In this document: piece by piece, positions 13,131-26,890 of the stretch
How positions within the stretch are numbered: the stretch's first letter is position 1
Layout of the letters: each line of letters begins with the position of its first letter
Notes under the pieces: model-generated
Database searches by the model: none
What the model was told of the DNA's origin: nothing
Seen by the model: the letters and a program-made list of their open reading frames with translations, nothing else
Assembly: GCA_013399855.1 (NCBI GenBank)
Contig: VXAY01004991.1
Coordinates: 18,996 to 82,995 of the forward strand
Direction: 5' to 3'
Source: Oxyruncus cristatus
Lineage: Eukaryota > Chordata > Aves > Passeriformes > Cotingidae
Length of the DNA: 64,000 nt
Translations under genes and position numbers: made by a program

Positions 13131-14390
13131 CGTGCCCAAGCAAAAAGGCCACATGGCTCTGCTCACGCAGACAATTCTAAGCATCATCTCCAAGCACCAC
13201 AAAAATGCAACTTCTTTATTTGCTCTTGTAATCTTTAACTGTGCCTCAGTAAAGGAAGAGATCTGAACCCAATTCAGCCGCTATTTTCTTGGAGTTCATG
13301 TATTCCTGGAGTTTGTTCCTCAGCCCACCAAGCCTTTATCCTTCTTTTTGTTATTATTTTAGATCAATGCAAAACCAGATCGATGGGTGGAGCGAGAGTT
13401 AAAGCTCTGCCAAACACACTCTCATGACAACTCCGCCAGAGGAAGACAAAACCCCACAAGGCTCGAGAACAATCTCATTAGCTGATCGTAACATTCCTGC
13501 CTGTGAAGAAGCCAAAGTGAACAATTTGTTCAGCTGAACACCCGCCCCCACCCCTGGACAGAACCATCAGCTTTGAAGAGCTCTTGTATTCCCAGCATGT
13601 GCTCAGCACTCGGCTGAATCTCCTTCAAACCTCCCCTCGGTTCATTCATTCCCGGACTCAGAGGAACTCAAGACCTCCAGGGTCTGGGAGTAAAGAGTTA
13701 TTTCCACTGGAAAATTTGGGAGCAAAAATCCTAAAGCACGAGCAGGGCTAAGCCGAGCTCCTGCCCAAGGGAGAGGCCAGGGTTCATTTCTTGGCATTCT
13801 CCCCGTTCTCGCCTCTCTGCAGTTCTTTGCCCCAGGCCAGTCTCTCATGGCAGCCTCCTCTTCCCCAAAATATCCCCAAATCCCTTCCTAGTGGAAGGTA
13901 AATTCAGCTTAAGGATCCAAGAAAACCCTTGGATGAGTCTAAAACTCAATCCACAAACAGACCCGGAGACAGGCAAACAAAAGAGGGAAATTAAAAATAC
14001 CAAAGGGAAACAACTGCCAAGGTGGGGGGAAGAAGGGCAGGGGACACCCCCCAAACCTGTTCATGGCACCGAAAATACCAAAGCTACCAAACCACCTTCA
14101 GCCCATCCCGCCCACGAACACACTGTAATGGGATTCACAACAATTTTAACTACTTTGGAAGCTGTGTAAACAAAAATACATTGGGATCCACCCTCCGAGA
14201 AAGTTTCCCCCCGAAACGGAACGTCAGGGGATTATCTGTATTGCTGAACATAATCATCACCATCCCCATACCTCGAGATCAGGCTTGCCTTCACAAGATT
14301 CAAACTTCTGAAGTGCAAAGAAGTTCCTCCTCAGGAAAGGAAGTAAAAGCAAGCCACTCTATTGAACTAACCCCCCTTTTCCTTAAACTG

Positions 14391-14526
14391 TCCTTAAGGC
14401 CAGGTTGGACAGGGCTTGGAGCAACCTGGTCTAATGGAAGGTGTCCCTGCCCATGGCAGGAGGGTGGAACTGCATGATCTTTAGGATCTCCTCTAACTCA
14501 AACCCTTCTGGGATTGTCTGATTCCC
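14391..14526 (+). repeat. CR1 LINE, short 3' end
   Basis: The copy starts within AAGGCCAGGTTGGACAGGGC and ends with GGGATTGTCTGATTCCCTT, a decayed octamer tail. Confidence 0.88.
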
Positions 14527-14845
14527 TTTAATGTACTATTTTGAAAAGTATGTGCCACTTGAGAGGAACCCCAACAAGCGGGAAGGAATAACCCAGCGAA
14601 TTCTACACAGACACACGGAGCAAACAAGCCGTGCTGGGTTGCTCATCAGTAAACTAAAAACCATCATTTTGTTTACCTCCTGTTTTGAGCTCAGAACAAC
14701 CCTGCTGGCTGGGGAAACACCACCTGCAGAAACTGTGACGTCCGTCCTCACGCCCCACGCCACACTCGGGGCCTGGCTCTGCTCCAGGAATGGAGTTAAG
14801 GTCCCAAATCAGAGCAGTTCCAGAGCACCACCACCCAAAGGCCGG

Positions 14846-14897
14846 ACTTGAGGGTCTTAGAGGCCTTTTCCAACTTCATGACTCAATGATTCCGTGA
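14846..14897 (+). repeat. CR1 LINE tail, second subfamily
   Basis: About 50 bp with the TTAGAGGCCTTTTCCAACTT form of the CR1 terminus, distinct from the TTTAAGGTCCC form elsewhere, ending in ATGATTCCGTG. Confidence 0.7.
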
Positions 14898-17647
14898 AGG
14901 TGGCCCCAGGTGTTAGGTGAGGCTCTCTGTCTGTGATACACGTGCGGTGACACGGCATTTCATCCCGATGTGGAACACCCTGGAGCCCACAGCCTCCAGG
15001 GCTGGACCCTGCTGTGCAGTGGTGCACAGCAGCAGTGACTCACAACGTGCTGCTGATGCTGAGTCACTCACCTTGTCTGTGCTGGCCCTTCCTCCAGCCC
15101 CATCCACAATCCCAGTGGGAACACATGAACCTCGAGAGGAACACGGGGCAGCCCTCCCCCCAAAGCCTGGAAGTGGGAGAATGGTGCCTCAAAAGCAGAA
15201 TGGATCCCTCAGGAGGTTTCGGCTTGGCAAGCTGGAAGGATGCAAGAAACATCTTCTGTTTGGATGGTGGCCCTAAAACACCCTGAGCACAATCACAGAA
15301 TGTCCAGAGTTGGGAAAACCCCTGCACAGCAGATCTCGCAGCAGTTCAGGCTGTGCCACACCTGGGACAGGCAGTCAGGCACCTTCCCACCTTTTTTCCT
15401 TCCTCCCTGCCTCCCTCTGCCTGTTTACCTGCAGCACAAGCTGCAGGGACTCCTGGCTCTTACCAGGCAAGGGAACCATGGCAGAGGCCACCGCTGGCTC
15501 AGGGTTGATCTCCAAGAGGAGCCTCCTGTAAGCTCTGCCTGGATGAAAAATGTGCGTTCTCCGCCTTGTCAGCCTCCATTCAGCTCCCTCCCATTAATGG
15601 GCAAATCCACAGGGATATGGAAGTGAGAGGGGGAAATGCATAGAGCAGAAACCACCATTTGAGCACTGCAGAGCACTCCAAGATTTTCCTGGTCTGGGTT
15701 TTTTGTTTCATTATTTTCCTAAGCTTTGAAAGGCACGTTATTCCATCTTAACTACTTTTCCTGTCTTCCTCCACCTCATCCATTCCCAAAGACTGCTGCA
15801 GAGAGGTTCTTCCCAAAGTGCTCAGCGTGGATACAGAGGCAGCTCCATCCCCCTGCTCCCAAAATCCCACTTCACCCAGTTCCTGCGAAGCTCCTGCTCT
15901 CCTCTGCTGCCCTATCACTACCCCCCCAGGCTCACTTAACTTCTGCAGCTACCCCGAGGTGTCATCTGTTTAAAAGAAGAAAGAAAAGGAGTCTTAATTT
16001 TCCCTGGAGCCCAGAAAACCCCTAATCATACGGGTTCTCTGCTGTGGTGCACCATTAACTGCAGAGAGGTTTCAGCACAGTGACCATCACCCCCCTGTGA
16101 TTTCACTTTCCACTGAGTTCATGGCCAAGGCATGAATTCAGCAGCACACGGACCAGTCAGAAGCAAAACCAGAAGCATCAGCTCAGCAGAAAGCTCTGCT
16201 CAGGCTCAGAGTTCAGTTTATTCCTTTCTTAGTTTCCAGAATGCTTTTAAGATCTTTGCTGAAGTTCTCCCCGCTGGTTGCCAGGGGTAGGTCTGAACTT
16301 TTTGGGCTGTTTCAAATCCAAGTGCTCCAGATCTTTACACCGTGACATTTATGCACTGCCCCGAGCATTTATTCAGCTGACTGTCTGAAAAACAGCCGTT
16401 CCCAGCTCTAGCTGCTCTTCAGCCCTCAGCAGCAACAATTGTTTCTGTGACAATAGCTGAAAATTCGGAGTTTATTCTTTCAGCTGCGCTTTGGGCCACG
16501 TCTGGATCCCCCACGAACAAGGCGTGGGAGAGAAGGGGAAGGTGGGGAGCAAGGTGGGGACAGAAGAGGGGATTAGAAGAGTGTGGACACCAGGAGCTGG
16601 GTGTTACACCACGAAAACCGACTCTCCTGGGGCACAGCAGAGCAGCCAGCTGAAGAGTATCACATTTTAAAGAGAATTTATTGGACCATTTTTCTCCACA
16701 CGCTCACAGGCACCGAGGCAGGAGCAGCAGAGCAGCTCTTACTGCTAATGTGAAGATTCTGCCTCATCATCATCACCATCATGCCAGAAATTAAGGCAGT
16801 CTCTTACTCCCTCACACCTAAATCCAGGAGCCAGAAGGTGAGACCATATCACGTACCAAAGGTGTTTATTTTATAACTCAACAACAAAGTCTGCCATGAC
16901 TGCGCTGTCAGTGCACTGGGAATTTTCCCCTTAGACCTCTGGTGAAGATCATCTGCTTAAGATGCCAGTCTCAACCTTACAAACTAAGTACCAAGATGCC
17001 CACTTTCCCCTCAAAATGCCTAAAACAGAATGGCTCAAGCTCACAACAAACATCTTCCAGGAGCATATCCTCCTTTATCCGTATTATAATTTTGCTTACA
17101 ACAGCCTCCCCTTCGGTCTGGGTTACACAGGGCAATCTTTTAACTTTTTTCCACCCCGTATTTTTCATGAAGAGTTCAACTTCTTCCACTAGAAAGAAGC
17201 AGAAAGTGGCAGAAGCACTTAAACCATCAGAAATTTTGCTGTTCTTTTCTTGTTTTTTCTCGTCTTTGCGTTAAAGGTGGGATCTCACCAAGACACTTAA
17301 AACCTTCCTTTGGCAAAACCAGCAGCGAAGGAAGGACCAGCGACTCCTGTTCACCAAGAGGAGACAGTAAGTGACAACAGAGGCTGGGTTTGATCTTCAC
17401 TATTGCATCATGAGCACAACCAGCAACAACCACGACAAGCCATTTTCTTGGATTTCTTTAAAGTAAGACAAACTGCACACATTGCAACTCCATCCTAAAG
17501 CTCTGCTTGCAGCCAGAGTTCCAGAGGAGCACATGTGGATGGATATGCCAGCTAAGGCCAACACAAGGCACCACATCCCTGTGGAAAACCAGCATCCTCA
17601 CCAGGAAACGCTATGAAATGAGTAAAAGCTGCCGGGACAACCCTCAG

Positions 17648-17712
17648 TCACAGAATCACAGGATGGTTTGGGTTGGAAGGGGCCTTAAAGATCAGCTCGT
17701 TCCAACCCCCTA
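17648..17712 (-). repeat. CR1 LINE tail
   Basis: About 65 bp starting CACAGAATCACAGGATGG and continuing GTTTGGGTTGGAAGGGGCC, the reverse complement of a CR1 3' end. Confidence 0.88.
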
Positions 17713-19480
17713 GTGCAGGTGTCCACGAGGCTGGGATGGGACAGCCAGGACGTGCAGCAGCTGCCAGTATTTCCCAAGAAGGTCATCCTTGAGCAAACCA
17801 GCCCCTTCCCGGCTCCCGATGTGCCTTCAGCACCAAGACATCCCCCTCACGCTCGGCAGCACCACGGGGTGATGCGGCTTTCTGGATTACTGGAAAACGA
17901 GCTTCGTTAAAAGATCAAAGAGGAGAAGGGAGGGGGCGTTCAGTGTCCTAAGTTCCTCAAACAAAACCAAGTGCACAGCAGAGAGGAGACAATTACGGCC
18001 CGGAGTAAACTGTTTGAGGAGTTATTACACTTGTTCCACAGCAAAGCCCTTTGTGTGTGTGCAAATAGAGGAGTTTGGTGTCCAAGTGGGGGAGCGCTGG
18101 CTGCAGCCCATTAGTGCCACAATCCCCGGGGACACAAGAATAGAGACTATGCAAATCAGGGGTCCATTGTTAAAAGGGAGAATTTATTTCACATTCCTGA
18201 GCAGCAGTGTTCCTGGAGCATAACAATTGGAGAGGCCCTTCTGCTGAGCGCGGCACATTTTTATGCTCCACAGTAAATCAATATTCCATAATGCAGAAAG
18301 TACGTGAAATGATTGCCAGGGCGAGGGGTGGCAGCCCCAAGCTTTGGTGAACAGCTTTAACACAACACCCCTGTCAGAACAGGACTTACTTGGGACACGC
18401 TCTTCCTTGTTCAGAAGGGTTTACTGAAGGCAGAATTTATGGAATTATTCTCCGGGTCTTTCAAACCTTCCAGCTCATGCTATGAAGAGAAAGGCACCGC
18501 CCAAGGCTGTTTCCTGACCCTCAGCTTGATCTAAACAAGTGCCACTACAGTTGTCTCAGTGTCCCAAAGACTTCCCACTCAGGCAGCACCAGCAAAACAA
18601 TCTCCAAATGGGATATCCAAGAAAAAAGTGGAGTTACCCTTGAAGAGAAGAACTCCTTGCACCCCCCACGCTCTACTCTCCTTGGAAAAGGAAAAGACGA
18701 CTCTTCCTTCAGTATTGACCAAACTTCCCAACAATGGAGCTCTCCACAGACTGACACAGGACACAGAAACAGTTTTCTGCTCAAATTGTTTTCATCTCCA
18801 AGCCAGTCCTGATCATCATCAATCCACGACAGAAGTGAGCAGGCCAACAAATAAAACCCGCTTTCATTTCCCTCTTGGTTCAGCTCGCAGGAGATACAGA
18901 ATCTTCCTCTTCTCCCCCACCCACTGCACCCAGTAAGTACCAACAGACAGGAGGGAGCAGCCCTGGATACTCCCATCTTTCCAGGGATGAAAAAGCAGCT
19001 TCAGTCCCCCTTCACTTCTTATTATGCAGCCGTTGAGACCCGAGGTCAAAGGGTGTTTTGTCATGGCTAGCAGGGAAGGGGGGGGGCTTTTGTTGAACTC
19101 CACAGGTTCTGCAGCCCAAGATCAAAATGAATCTTCAGGATAAGTGATTACACTGAAGCAGGCCCAGCTCGAGGCCTGGGAAATTTCTGCACTGCTGGGA
19201 TGACCTCACCCTCCTTATCTGCTCTTTCATGTCCTGGGAGGAAGAGGAGGGAGCTTTGCAAACACGTCTCCAAACACGGAATTCCAACACGAAGTTTGCA
19301 TTTATAAACACGGCTCTGAGCATCGCAGAATCAGGGTCTGCTCTGGGGAAGAAAAACCCTAAACCCTCCTGACAGAAATCTCTTAGAAAGGTTTTCTCCA
19401 GTCTTCTTCACTGCTCATTAGAGAAAGGAGGATTTTAAGCTCACGCAGAGGTAGGAGTGGAGAAGCCCAGAGAGGTTTTG

Positions 19481-19619
19481 ACGACTCCTCCCTGGAAGTG
19501 TTCAAGGCCAGGTTGGATGGAGCAACCCGGCCTAGTGCAAAGTGCCCCTGCCCTGGGCAGGGGGGTGAAACTGGGTGCTCCTTAAGGTCCCTTCCAACCC
19601 AAACCATCCTGTGATTCTA
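19481..19619 (+). repeat. CR1 LINE, short 3' end
   Basis: The copy runs from CTCCCTGGAAGTGTTCAAGG to CCATCCTGTGATTCTAA. It lacks part of the GGGCTTGGAGCAACC segment (it reads GGATGGAGCAACCCGG). Confidence 0.87.
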
Positions 19620-20012
19620 AAAAATACAATTGTTTTGGACCATGCAGTGACATCAGGACAAATCAGGTAGGGTTAGGTAGCCAAGGAAGATTTCCAGCCA
19701 AAGCAGAAGTTCTCATCAATGCCAAACACGGCTGAAATGGGCTGGGCTGGGCAGGGAATGAGGGAGAACTGACGGATTTCAGGGGCAGTATCGATGCCCA
19801 ACAGCACAGTGGCACTGAATTCACCCGCCAGGTGCACTCCAAGGCTCCCTGCCCTCCAGGGAGAAGTAATCTGCTTCCCAGCCTTCCAGGAGAGCAGCAG
19901 GAGCAAGGTGCACGTGTGCAATCCCACTCATGCCCACTCACTCAGGGGCTTGCCCTCATTTCCAAACCTTCAATCCCAGCTGTTTCAGAGCTAAAGGAAA
20001 AATGAAAATGCC

Positions 20013-20037
20013 TTTTTTTTTGGGGGGGGGAGGGGGG
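20013..20037. repeat. T9-G9-A-G6 tract
   Basis: Nine T are followed by nine G, one A and six G. Confidence 0.9.
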
Positions 20038-22482
20038 AGTTTGAAGCACAGGGAGGTGATCCCTGCTCAAAGTAACAAGGTCTTTTAGAGAAGGAGAACA
20101 CCCGTTGGAGCTGCAGATATTCCCTTTGTAGTGCCACGCTTGGCTCCTCTGAAGCCCCTAACTCATGTCCCCACCCAGGCCTCTCCCAGCGTGGTCACCT
20201 CTATAGTCTAAAATAGAGCAAGGATAAAGCTACACATCAATATTAAATCTGAAGGTCATTTAGCCAAGGGAAGGGGCAGCCGTGCTATTTCTGGCATCGA
20301 TCCAAGAGAAGTTTCCTCTCCCAACCCAAAGAGCTCTTCCAGTTAACACAGAAATGACACGTTTCTGGCCTGCAAGCCTTTCATCTAAGAAATGGGATGA
20401 AACAGTCCTGGCTAAAGGGCTGCTAGAGAGTACAGGAGCGTGGAAAAAGTCCGGAGACAAATGGAAAGGGAGAGGGACAACAACAGGAGACTGATGTGAG
20501 TCACGCTATGCCGGGTTTCACCCGGAGGCACAGAGAAACGCGGCAGAAAAGCGGCCATGGAGCATCAGGATGGCACAGGGAGAAGGGTGGCTGCCCCCAG
20601 CTACTTAACTGCGGACAGGCAGCGCCAGAGCCAGCAGATCAGGAGGTATAAATCACGGAATTAGCAATTCTGCTCCCCAGCGAAGGATGTGGAGAGGTTT
20701 CACGGCACCGGATCAAACCCGAGACCGGGATCCCTGTGCGGATGCAGGGGAGGCTGCTGGTTTGGGGCAGGTGAACCGGGGGATCAGGAGGAAGGAGCTC
20801 TGGGCAGCACTATCCCGAGGGGGGGGTGGCCGAGGATGGAAAAAACGAGGCTGTGAAAATCCAGTTTTGTTTCCACGAGGAGAAGAAAGGCACAATCTGC
20901 ATTGTTCAGCCACGTGAAACCCCTTTTATCGCCGACGCTCCGGCGTACAAAGGACTGAAGAAACACAGGATTCAAACATCAAATGGGAGACACAAAAGAG
21001 TATCTCTGCTTTCCAAGAAAGGGCTGAGCTCTGACCAGGTCAAAGAATCTTCCAGAAGAGCAACTCTGGCCACTAATGAATGTCACTAATGAAGGGTTTT
21101 CAAGGAGCTTCCCATCCCATCTGAATGCAACCAACCGACACCACCGTGTCACCTCCCTCCTCCCGCCACAGCTTTTGCACACAGGGACGTCTGTCAACAC
21201 CCGTGAATTTCTCAGGCGTTCCTGGCCCCTTTATCAAGTTTTCCATCAGAAAGATCATTTAATGAGTCTGCAAATGCCTCTGCATGGTCCCTCAGAGCAC
21301 CGTTTAAGAACCACTGTTTCAGCCCTCGCTATCTTCCGAACGTGTTTGCCAGAAACAATTAAATTCCGTTTTAAATTGCTGATTTAAAGTAGTACAAAGT
21401 CTGCTTGCAGCCAGAGCAGAGTCAGGCAGTGCCCTGTGGCTGTTTGTGCATCCCCTGCCAGGGCAATGCAGTTCCATACCTCGGGAAGAAGCCTCACTGC
21501 TGAGCTGAGATCCACCTTTTCCACTTAAGTCACTACAAAGCTGGTTCATCCCCAGCTTCAGCAGGAGCTGGTGAGCTCAGGAGAGCAGGGTGTGTTGGCA
21601 GCATGTGCACCTAACCAGGAATGTGTGCTCTGTGCTGGAGAAACTTTTGATTTTGGGCTGCCGAGCCGTTCAGGAGAGCAAAAAGGAGGAGCATTTCCCT
21701 GGACACACGGCAGAGGTAAGAGGTGGCACAATGCCGGAGCTGAACAACAAAATCTGGGTGATCCGCTAGGAAACGATCGAGACAAAAAGGAGCCAAGGCT
21801 CCACTTGGTAAGCCATCTGAGGGCTGCTCATGTCGGTCACATCCTCCCCTCCACCCTGGCTGAAGCGCTGCCCTTTGGGACAAGGACAAAACGCTCTCAG
21901 CACAGGCGGCTGGGAGGGAAAAAGCGGGACAGGCTCTTCGCCGGGGCTCCACCTGCGCCCCGGGCACAGGACTCCAGTCTCATGCTGCCAACCCTCCATC
22001 CTCCAACACAGCCCGATGCACTGTCAAACCAGGACCTCCCCCAAACACAGTTTTATCCACAGGAGGCCTCTGCTACTCGCTGCGGGTCTGACAAAGGCCT
22101 TAATGTTTAAGCTTACAGATCCCCTATTTACACTCCCGAAAAAGAGCACGGGGTTATTCAAACCCTGAGAGCCTTGGAGGGGGAAGGGAAGAGGGATCTG
22201 GATGAGCCTGCAGAGCTGAGGAGGTGTTGTCAAAAACTGAAACGCTGGGATTCGGATGGGAACCACTCAAGTTGCAAATAAATTACATGTGGTGCGTGGG
22301 ACCCCGAATTCCTGTGAGAGGCTGCCAAGGAGAACCCGGCACCGCCCTGCAGTGCCCTGTTCTCAAGGACTCCTCAAATGAAGACTTTATTCCACTTGAG
22401 CATCCCCAAGTTGCACCAGATTTCTGTCACAAGTTTCCCTTTAAATAAAGTCAAAAGCCTGTAGGGACCCCCCCTTGCTCAC

Positions 22483-22541
22483 ATCACAGAATCACAGAAA
22501 TCACAGTTGGAAAAGACCTCCAAGATCATCAGACATGAAGG
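22483..22541 (-). repeat. CR1 LINE tail, second subfamily
   Basis: CACAGAATCACAGAAATCAC followed by GTTGGAAAAGACCTCCAAG, the reverse complement of the 'AGGTCTTTTCCAAC' type of CR1 tail. Confidence 0.8.
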
Positions 22542-23978
22542 GTAACGAAGCAGCTTCTTGAAACCAGAAATTCTCATTAAAACAATCCATTCTTTACTAT
22601 GATCACCATTTACAGCACGCTTGCACCTTCAACACTGAAACAACCACATCCCCCCAACTCCACACAAAGCAAAACATTCCAACGTTTCTCCTGGCCTGGC
22701 TGCAGCTCTTCATGACAACACTAATAAACAAGCCACAGAGGTCTTAGCTTAGTATGTAAGTATAGTTTCATATGAAACACTGCTTTCATTTAACCCTTTT
22801 TATTTACCCTTTAACTCCCTTCCACCCTGGAGTGCTCAGAAGGGCACAGAAATGAATGATGTGATTTCCGAGTGCTTCACACACCAGCTTAAAACTTTAC
22901 CGGCTGGAGAACCAGCTCCTGGGTTTTGCCTCCAGTTCTTCTGGCAAGACGTGAACATCCCACTGTGCCCCACTTAATGCCACATACATTTTAGTTACCA
23001 TTTTGTTACCACTTACACCGTTTAAGGTCACAACCCAAAGGGGGTACAAGGGCCCAAACCTCTTGCTGATGTGTAATTTTGATTCAAGCTCCTCAGACTC
23101 GTGGCCCGTTTGTATCTCCAAGTGATGAACTCCCGAGTCCAAATACACGAAATCACAAGTGTGCAGCTTCTCCCAGAGACAAAAAGCATCAGCCCACAAG
23201 ATTTATAGAACATGTGAACTATCACTGAGAGCAGAGATATGGGATTAACTCCAGCTAGGCTCCGAGGAGGAAATCCACACCTGACCAGGAAAAAAAGTGA
23301 AGAACAGGGAAAAAAGGAAGAAGGGTGAGAAGCTGACAGCAGAGTCCATGTCTGCGTATCCACCGTGGGAATCTAACACTGGGATTTATCTACTACATCA
23401 CACAGGAAGACCTTCCCTCAGGGAACAGGACACACCAGTATGGAATCCTGACCGAGGGCCGCCACCCTCCTTCTGTAACGTGGCAGAGCAGTAGGGGGGG
23501 GGGAAGCAGCAGCTCTTGTGGTTTAAAAGCCTCAAAGCTGGGCCTCCAGTCCCAAATCAGCCAGTTCCCTGCTCCACCACAGACCTGCCATTTGATCCTG
23601 GCCCTGGTACTTGACATCTTTTTCTCATCTCTAATGTGGCCAGCGGAGTTCTGGCTCTCCTTCAAGAGGAGCTGTTATCTGGGGTGTATTTATTGTCCCA
23701 GGCTTCACAGTGCAATGGCTTTAGCATCACAGAAGACATTCCACTGTAACCATCCATTTACTACCTTCTTTCTTTTAATTAATTTAACACAGGCCAAAAA
23801 AAAAAAAAAGCTCCCTCTGATCAGGCCAGCATTCCCTCCCGAGCAGAGGGGAGGCGGGTGAGGAAAAGCAGGATAAAGGGAGGGTTTTCACACTCTGGCA
23901 TTGCTGATCCTACAGCTGCCTGTCCCCCCACCACCTCAACTGCCAGGCTCTTCTGGAGCAAAATCTGTGTCACAGACA

Positions 23979-23995
23979 GACGCACACACACACAA
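23979..23995. repeat. (CA)n microsatellite
   Basis: A short CA array, GACGCACACACACACAC. Confidence 0.8.
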
Positions 23996-24729
23996 GTTTA
24001 GGAGTGATTATATGGGCTTTATTTCAATTATTGAGATTAAAAGCAATGGGGTCAGCCACAGGTTAACAACCCACTCGTGTACTAACTTGTAGGTAAGTTG
24101 TTGTTTGGGCTTTTTGTTGGTTCAGCTACACGAGGTGCCTTCTATGGGAATTTGGGGAGCAGGGCTGTGCAGCCATTCCTCTGTCACAACTGGTTACACG
24201 CTCCTGGATGCATCCTCCATCCCTCCCTGCAGCTCAGGTTCTTCCCAGAGACACTACAGCTATTCCCTAAAAGCTGGGGAAAGGACATGCTTTGTTCAGC
24301 AAATCTTTTTGTCCCCTTGTGCTCCATTTTTCTTCCTTCGATGTCTCAAAAAAAAAAATCCAGAAAAAACAACCACAAACAAAACAACCCAAAAAGCTAC
24401 AGCTTTAGTAATCCTGAATATATTTATTATCATGCCTGGGTTAAAAAAAACCACGATCTGATCTGCAGCAGGCTGCATCAAGGTGGGTTTTTTTGCCTTT
24501 TTGTTGGTTTGGTTTTTTAATCCCTCCTTCCCCCACAGCTCTGATGTCACAGCACCCGAGACTGGACAAATAACTTCAAAGGAAGTGGCAAAATTTCCAA
24601 GACATATTTGCTGAGAAAGCCCCTACCCAGAGAGGGCAGGGAAATCCAGGGAGTTCTGAAAATTCTGCCATTCCTTCACAGCCCCCTCTGCCTCTGGAAC
24701 ATCCACAATTAGAGGAAAAATAAATGATG

Positions 24730-24843
24730 TTGGATGGGGCTTGGAGCAACCTGGGCTAGTGGAAGGTGCCAGCGGCAGGGGCATGGAACGAGATGATCCT
24801 TAAGGTCCCTTCCAAGCCAAACCATCCTGAGATTTTATGATTA
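24730..24843 (+). repeat. CR1 LINE, short 3' end
   Basis: The copy starts in TTGGATGGGGCTTGGAGCAA and ends in CCATCCTGAGATTTTATGATT. A few bases are missing in the GTGTCCCTGCCC part. Confidence 0.87.
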
Positions 24844-25325
24844 TTTGGAACTGAATGCACACGGATCTGCGAACAGAGATGCTCAGCCCTCAGATCCATC
24901 ACTGCCAGGACAGATCCATTCCCACTGTGCAGGCAGGAAACCAAAAGGGAGCCGCCTTATCAGCACCGTTCCGTCCTCCTCCCTCTCCCTGTTTTTTTTT
25001 CTTTGCTATCTCAAGCAGAAAAGTGTGGACAATAAAATACCCTTTCCAGAACAAATCCAACCCTACTGCTTTGTTCCCCGTGTGTACGGCACCGTCCAAC
25101 TCCAATTATATTAAGGTCTTTTCAGCCATTTACACAAGGCATGAAAATATCCCCCACTCAAAGCACTCCCTCCTTGCCAGACGAGTTGGCAGGTGGGACA
25201 CGGGGTCCTGGACTGGAACATGCCAAGTTATTAAGCTCCTACTTTACCACGAACATGTACTACAGAGAGATCTGGGGCATTGCTGGCAATTTACTGGGGG
25301 TTTTTTCTGGAATATGAAGAGGAAG

Positions 25326-25567
25326 AAACGGCTTTAAGCTGAAGGAGGGCAGGGTTAGGTGGGATATTGGAAGGAATTGTTCCCCATGAGGGTGGCGAGG
25401 CCCTGGCACAGGTTGCCCAGAGAAGCTGGGGCTGCCCCTGGATTTCTGGAAGTCTCCAAGGCCAGGTTGGAGCAACCTGGGCTAGTGGAAGGTGTCCCTG
25501 CCCAGGGCAGGGGGTGGGACTGGATGGGCTTTAAGGTCCCTTCCAACTCAAACCGTCCCATGATTCT
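25326..25567 (+). repeat. CR1 LINE, 3' end
   Basis: The copy starts in ACGGCTTTAAGCTGAAGGAG and ends in CCGTCCCATGATTCTAC. It is 15-20 bp short in the GACGGGGCTTGGAGC segment. Confidence 0.92.
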
Positions 25568-26721
25568 ACAAAAGGAACCACACCCACACTGGTTGCTACT
25601 GCAGAGGTGTTCCATCACAGGACGTGTGCTAACAGTGATCCTACTGCTTCCAGAGTCTGCTGCTGGGCTCAGCTCGAGACCAGCTGCAGCAGATCCGAGC
25701 CTTAATCCTTCAGTGTGAGAAAGGGGAGACCCACAACTGCGGGAGCTGCTGCTGCTGCCGCCACCGACAGGTGTGGACTCAGACCTGGCCCTGTGACAGA
25801 GCCTCAACGCGCCCCTTTGTGCCCAGCCGTTCTGGGACAATGAAAGCACTGTCCAAAGCTTCGTAGATAAAGTTCCTCTTTGTGGGAGTTGTTGAACTCC
25901 GACGAGGCGAGAGCTGCAACCCAAACCCGACCCCACCTCCTGCCAGGACTCGGACAAATCCCAACCTCCAACGCTTCCGCCGCTGCCCCGTTCCCGCCTT
26001 GCCACGACCAGAAAACCCTCTGCATGGCCCCGGGTGGAAACCACCACGTAAATTTAGGGCAAGACCAGAGACACCCAGAGAATCCAACGGGCTAGACCTG
26101 ACAAACTGAACAAAGAGGAAGTAACCCTGGTCACAATTCCAACGCTTCCTTTGTGGCCACTGCAAAAGGGGTTGTGCAGAGACATATTTCATAAATAGGT
26201 CAGAGAAGCGAGAAAGCAGATGACGGACAGATGGCACGGCGAAAGGAGACAAGGAAGAAGGGGGCAGGAGCATCTGAGCCAAGAAAAGAAGCACCAAGGA
26301 ATTCTTCAATGAAATCCCAGTTCGCTTTCACAGCCCCGTTGCTCCAAAGTTTACCAGAGGTAAACACAAATGGGAAAGACCATTTGACTTTGCACAGGGA
26401 CCCCCCCCTGCCCCCCATATGTGGAAATCACACCTCCAAGCACGAGATGCTGTTCACCCTCCGGCGCCTCAAACTCAGAGGTGCCATTCCTGAGAATGGA
26501 GCCAAAGTGCACCGGTAATTAGGGTCTAAAGGGCAGCACGAATTTAGGTCACACCACCTTCAATCTTAGCAGAACTCCTGCTGGCGTCGACATAATCTCT
26601 GTGCGAACTTCACAAGACAAGTATCACCTGTGTGGGTTAAAGGGAATTACACCAGCACATTTAGTGATCTGCCTGAAAAAGGGAGACCTCATCTCATCTG
26701 CTGACACAATCCCAAACGAGT

Positions 26722-26890
26722 AACAGAACCACAGACTGGTTTGGGTTGGAAGGGACCTTAAAGATCATCCAACCCACCCCTTTCCACGAGCAGGGACACC
26801 TTCCACCAGCCCAGGTTGCTCCAAGCCCTGTCCAACCCGGCCTTGGACACTTCCAGGGATCCAGGGGCTGCCACAGCTTCTCTGGGCAAG
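26722..26890 (-). repeat. CR1 LINE, 3' end
   Basis: It begins AACAGAACCACAGACTGG, then GTTTGGGTTGGAAGGGACC, and breaks off after CAGCTTCTCTGGGCAAG. Confidence 0.9.

Noticed and set aside
16760..16785. CATCATCATCACCATCATG run resembling a coding His tract
   Set aside because: It is a short simple repeat without a supporting frame.
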